Assembly (NCBI GenBank): GCA_937890245.1
Contig: CALACF010000320.1
Span: 1 to 7,567 of the forward strand
DNA from: an uncultured Flavobacteriales bacterium
GTDB lineage: Bacteria > Bacteroidota > Bacteroidia > Flavobacteriales_D > Sanyastnellaceae
DNA length: 7,567 bases
Reading direction: 5' to 3'
A program made the position numbers and the translations under genes. The notes beneath the pieces are model-generated. The model was not told the DNA's origin. It saw only the letters and a list, made by a program, of their open reading frames with translations, and searched no databases. This document shows positions 5,777 through 7,567 of the stretch, one piece after another; the first letter of the stretch is position 1, and the number at the start of each line of letters is the position of its first letter.

Positions 5777-6232
5777 ATGTCTCTGGGCAAAGAAAACAAA
5801 CAACGGCGGTACGACCTCGCTTATCTTCGGATGGCACGCGAATGGGCGAAACTTTCTCATTGCGTGCGCAAGCAAGTGGGCGCTTTGATCGTGCGCGACA
5901 ACATGATTGTGGCCGACGGATACAATGGCACACCTTCGGGATTTTCGAATGCTTGTGAGAACGACGGGGGTGAAACGCATTGGTATGTGCTTCATGCTGA
6001 GGCCAATGCAATTACGAAGCTCGCCCGATCCACACACGGGGCCGCCGGCGCAACGCTCTACATCACGATGTCACCCTGCCGCGAATGCGCCAAGTTGATT
6101 CTGCAATCGGGCATTGTCCGCGTGGTCTACGAGAGCGCTTACAAAGACGTCGAGGGGCTTGACTTCTTGGAAAAAGCAGGCGTTGCCTTGGAGCTTTTGC
6201 CCCTTTTTCCTGATCAACCTTCAACCAAATGA
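5777..6232 (+). CDS. comEB: dCMP deaminase (ComEB-type)
   Basis: This 151-residue cytidine/deoxycytidylate deaminase converts dCMP to dUMP, feeding thymidylate synthesis in the cytoplasm. The zinc site is complete: H73 and the catalytic E75 in 'HAEANAI', and C101 and C104 in 'PCRECAK'. 'DGYNGTPSGF' (47-56) is typical of dCMP deaminases and separates them from free-nucleoside cytidine deaminases and tRNA adenosine deaminases. The start at 5777 is preferred over upstream in-frame codons because the conserved 'RRYDLAYLRMA..WA' helix begins at residue 10, and an earlier start would overlap the divergent adenosyltransferase. There is no Shine-Dalgarno sequence. The stop overlaps the next start as ATGA, implying translational coupling with the S41 peptidase, a neighbour pair I associate with Bacteroidota genomes. 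The family call is secure. Confidence 0.95.
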   Translation: MSLGKENKQRRYDLAYLRMAREWAKLSHCVRKQVGALIVRDNMIVADGYNGTPSGFSNACENDGGETHWYVLHAEANAITKLARSTHGAAGATLYITMSPCRECAKLILQSGIVRVVYESAYKDVEGLDFLEKAGVALELLPLFPDQPSTK

Positions 6233-7567
6233 AGCGCGTTCTCAACGCATTCTTGCTGCTTGCCATCGGTTCTTGGATCGGGGCGGAGTTCTTTGACTCG
6301 GACGGAGGGGCGTATTCGCGTCGTGCGGGCGGCGATTCTGAGCGGCCCATCCTCGGCCTACTCGACAAGCTCGATGCGATTTACGTAGATGCGGTTGATC
6401 GCGCTGAGCTCGAAGAGGTCGCCGTTGAAGCGATACTCGAACATCTCGATCCGTTCAGTGCGTGGATTCCGCCGAGCTATTTTGACGACGTCACCGAGCA
6501 AATGCAGGGCTCCTTCCAAGGGGTTGGCGTCGAGTTTTCGATTTTAGACGACACGATTCGCGTGGTGCGCGTGATTGAAGGCGGCCCGGCCTCATACGCG
6601 GGCCTCCAACCTGGCGACCGAATCCACGCGGTAGGGGACAGCAGCGTCGTGGGTCCGGACCTCGACAACGAAACGGTCAAGCTACATTTGAAGGGCCCGG
6701 CCCGTTCCGCGGTCGTCGTGTCGGTGCGCCGTCCGGGCTTTGCCCCTGGCAGCAGCGCGGAAGAATTGGCCTTCGAAATCATCCGCGGAAACGTCGCCAT
6801 CCCTAGCGTCACCGGGGGCCACATCATTGCGCCGGGCATCGGTTACTTGCACGTCGACCGCTTTGCCGACGACACCGACCTCGCGTTCGAATTCGCAGTA
6901 CAAAACCTCCTGAAGCAGGGCGCCGAAAAACTGGTCGTCGACCTCAAAGACAACGCCGGCGGCTATCTGCACACCGCCATCCCCATGGCCTCCCTGTTCC
7001 TTTCTGAAGGCCAATCCGTCCTGTACACCGAGGGAAAAGCACGCCCGCGACGCGAATACCTGGCCGAAAATGACGGTCGCTGGCGCTCGCTCGATGTGGC
7101 CGTAGCAATGAACAGCGGCAGCGCCTCGGCCTCCGAAATCTTTGCTGGCGCCCTTCAAGACCACGACCGCGCCCTGATCGTCGGCCGCCGCTCTTTTGGC
7201 AAAGGACTCGTCCAAGAAGAATACCCGGTCGGCGGCGGCGCCCTCCGGCTCACGGTCTCCCGCTACTACACGCCTTCCGGCCGCTCAATTCAAAAGCCGT
7301 ACTACGCAGCCGGTGCTGAAGCGTTGCAAGGCGATTCCTTGGCGAGCGACACAATGGCCTTCTTCACCGACGCCGGCCGCACCGTCTTCGGCGGCGGTGG
7401 CATCGCGCCCGACGTCAACGTGCCGCTCGACACGGGTCTCACGCGCCAGGCCCTCGTCGCCCTCCTATGGTCGGGCTGGCCGGGCCGCCTCATCGACGAT
7501 CTCGTCGATGAAAACCGGCACGACTACAATGCCGTCGAAGACGTCTACGCCTGGGTTGACTACTGGC
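6229..7567 (+). CDS. ctpA: S41 family carboxy-terminal processing peptidase (3' end outside window)
   Basis: The 446 residues in the window belong to a periplasmic serine protease of the CtpA/Prc family, which trims or degrades envelope proteins from their C-termini. The start 'MKRVLNAFLLLAIGSWIGAE' is a signal peptide or membrane anchor. A helical segment ends at 'LDPFSAWIPPSYFDDV' (73-88). A PDZ domain spans about 94-170, with 'GSFQGVGVEF' as its carboxylate-binding loop and 'GLQPGDRI' (125-132). The protease core runs from about 188 to 362: 'VVDLKDNAGGY' (236-246), the catalytic S300 in 'GSASASE', and K325 25 residues later in 'SFGKGLVQ', with Q329 as the usual third residue. 'VFGGGGIAPDVNVPLD' (386-401) is typical of the Bacteroidota branch. 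The reading frame stays open to the window edge, so the C-terminus is missing. It overlaps the dCMP deaminase stop as ATGA and has no promoter of its own. All catalytic residues are present, so it should be active. Confidence 0.95.
   Translation, partial: MKRVLNAFLLLAIGSWIGAEFFDSDGGAYSRRAGGDSERPILGLLDKLDAIYVDAVDRAELEEVAVEAILEHLDPFSAWIPPSYFDDVTEQMQGSFQGVGVEFSILDDTIRVVRVIEGGPASYAGLQPGDRIHAVGDSSVVGPDLDNETVKLHLKGPARSAVVVSVRRPGFAPGSSAEELAFEIIRGNVAIPSVTGGHIIAPGIGYLHVDRFADDTDLAFEFAVQNLLKQGAEKLVVDLKDNAGGYLHTAIPMASLFLSEGQSVLYTEGKARPRREYLAENDGRWRSLDVAVAMNSGSASASEIFAGALQDHDRALIVGRRSFGKGLVQEEYPVGGGALRLTVSRYYTPSGRSIQKPYYAAGAEALQGDSLASDTMAFFTDAGRTVFGGGGIAPDVNVPLDTGLTRQALVALLWSGWPGRLIDDLVDENRHDYNAVEDVYAWVDYW

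Overview
This window most likely comes from a member of the Bacteroidota, probably a Flavobacteriales-like lineage with unusually high G+C (about 60 % by eye from sampled lines). Four lines of evidence point there. The 73-residue acidic DUF2795 protein is of the type conserved in that phylum. The aspartate kinase has the Bacteroidota-style 'TLGREGSD' and 'WKDVPG..NADPR' signatures. A dCMP deaminase is followed immediately by an S41 carboxy-terminal processing peptidase with the 'VFGGGGI.PDV..PLD' signature. Two sites match TAnnTTTG, the -7 promoter consensus of the phylum, and most start codons lack a strong Shine-Dalgarno sequence. No mobile element, phage gene, tRNA, rRNA or CRISPR array is visible. 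The region looks like ordinary chromosome.

Layout. At 1-486 (+) is the 3' part of a MacB/FtsX-type ABC transporter permease. At 500-3076 (+), 13 nt downstream, is one long gene that fuses a complete dTDP-4-dehydrorhamnose reductase (RmlD) to a complete phosphoglucomutase/phosphomannomutase-type phospho-sugar mutase. At 3140-3637 (-) is a CvpA family membrane protein, converging on the fusion gene. At 3697-4797 (+), divergent from cvpA, is an aspartate kinase with a short C-terminus. Its 3' end overlaps by 20 nt the 3' end of the DUF2795 gene at 4778-4999 (-). At 5170-5721 (-) is a PduO-type cob(I)alamin adenosyltransferase. At 5777-6232 (+), divergent from it, is a ComEB-type dCMP deaminase. 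From 6229 to the window edge (+), overlapping it by ATGA, is a C-terminal processing peptidase.

Most of these genes act in unrelated housekeeping pathways: envelope sugar synthesis, lysine/threonine precursor synthesis, B12 cofactor activation, pyrimidine deoxynucleotide supply and periplasmic proteolysis. The closest functional link is inside the fusion gene. A mutase that can make glucose-1-phosphate (the substrate for dTDP-glucose synthesis) is joined to the enzyme that completes dTDP-L-rhamnose, so one polypeptide would carry the entry and exit ends of the pathway.

The observations most worth a second look are: the RmlD-mutase fusion and a possible internal start for the mutase half; the short aspartate kinase whose end is antisense to a conserved protein tail; possible leaderless promoters directly abutting two start codons; a good Bacteroidota-type promoter for the DUF2795 gene; a three-unit 11-bp tandem repeat across the adenosyltransferase stop codon; and a change of strand composition inside single genes. 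I do not see a clearly new multi-gene system here.
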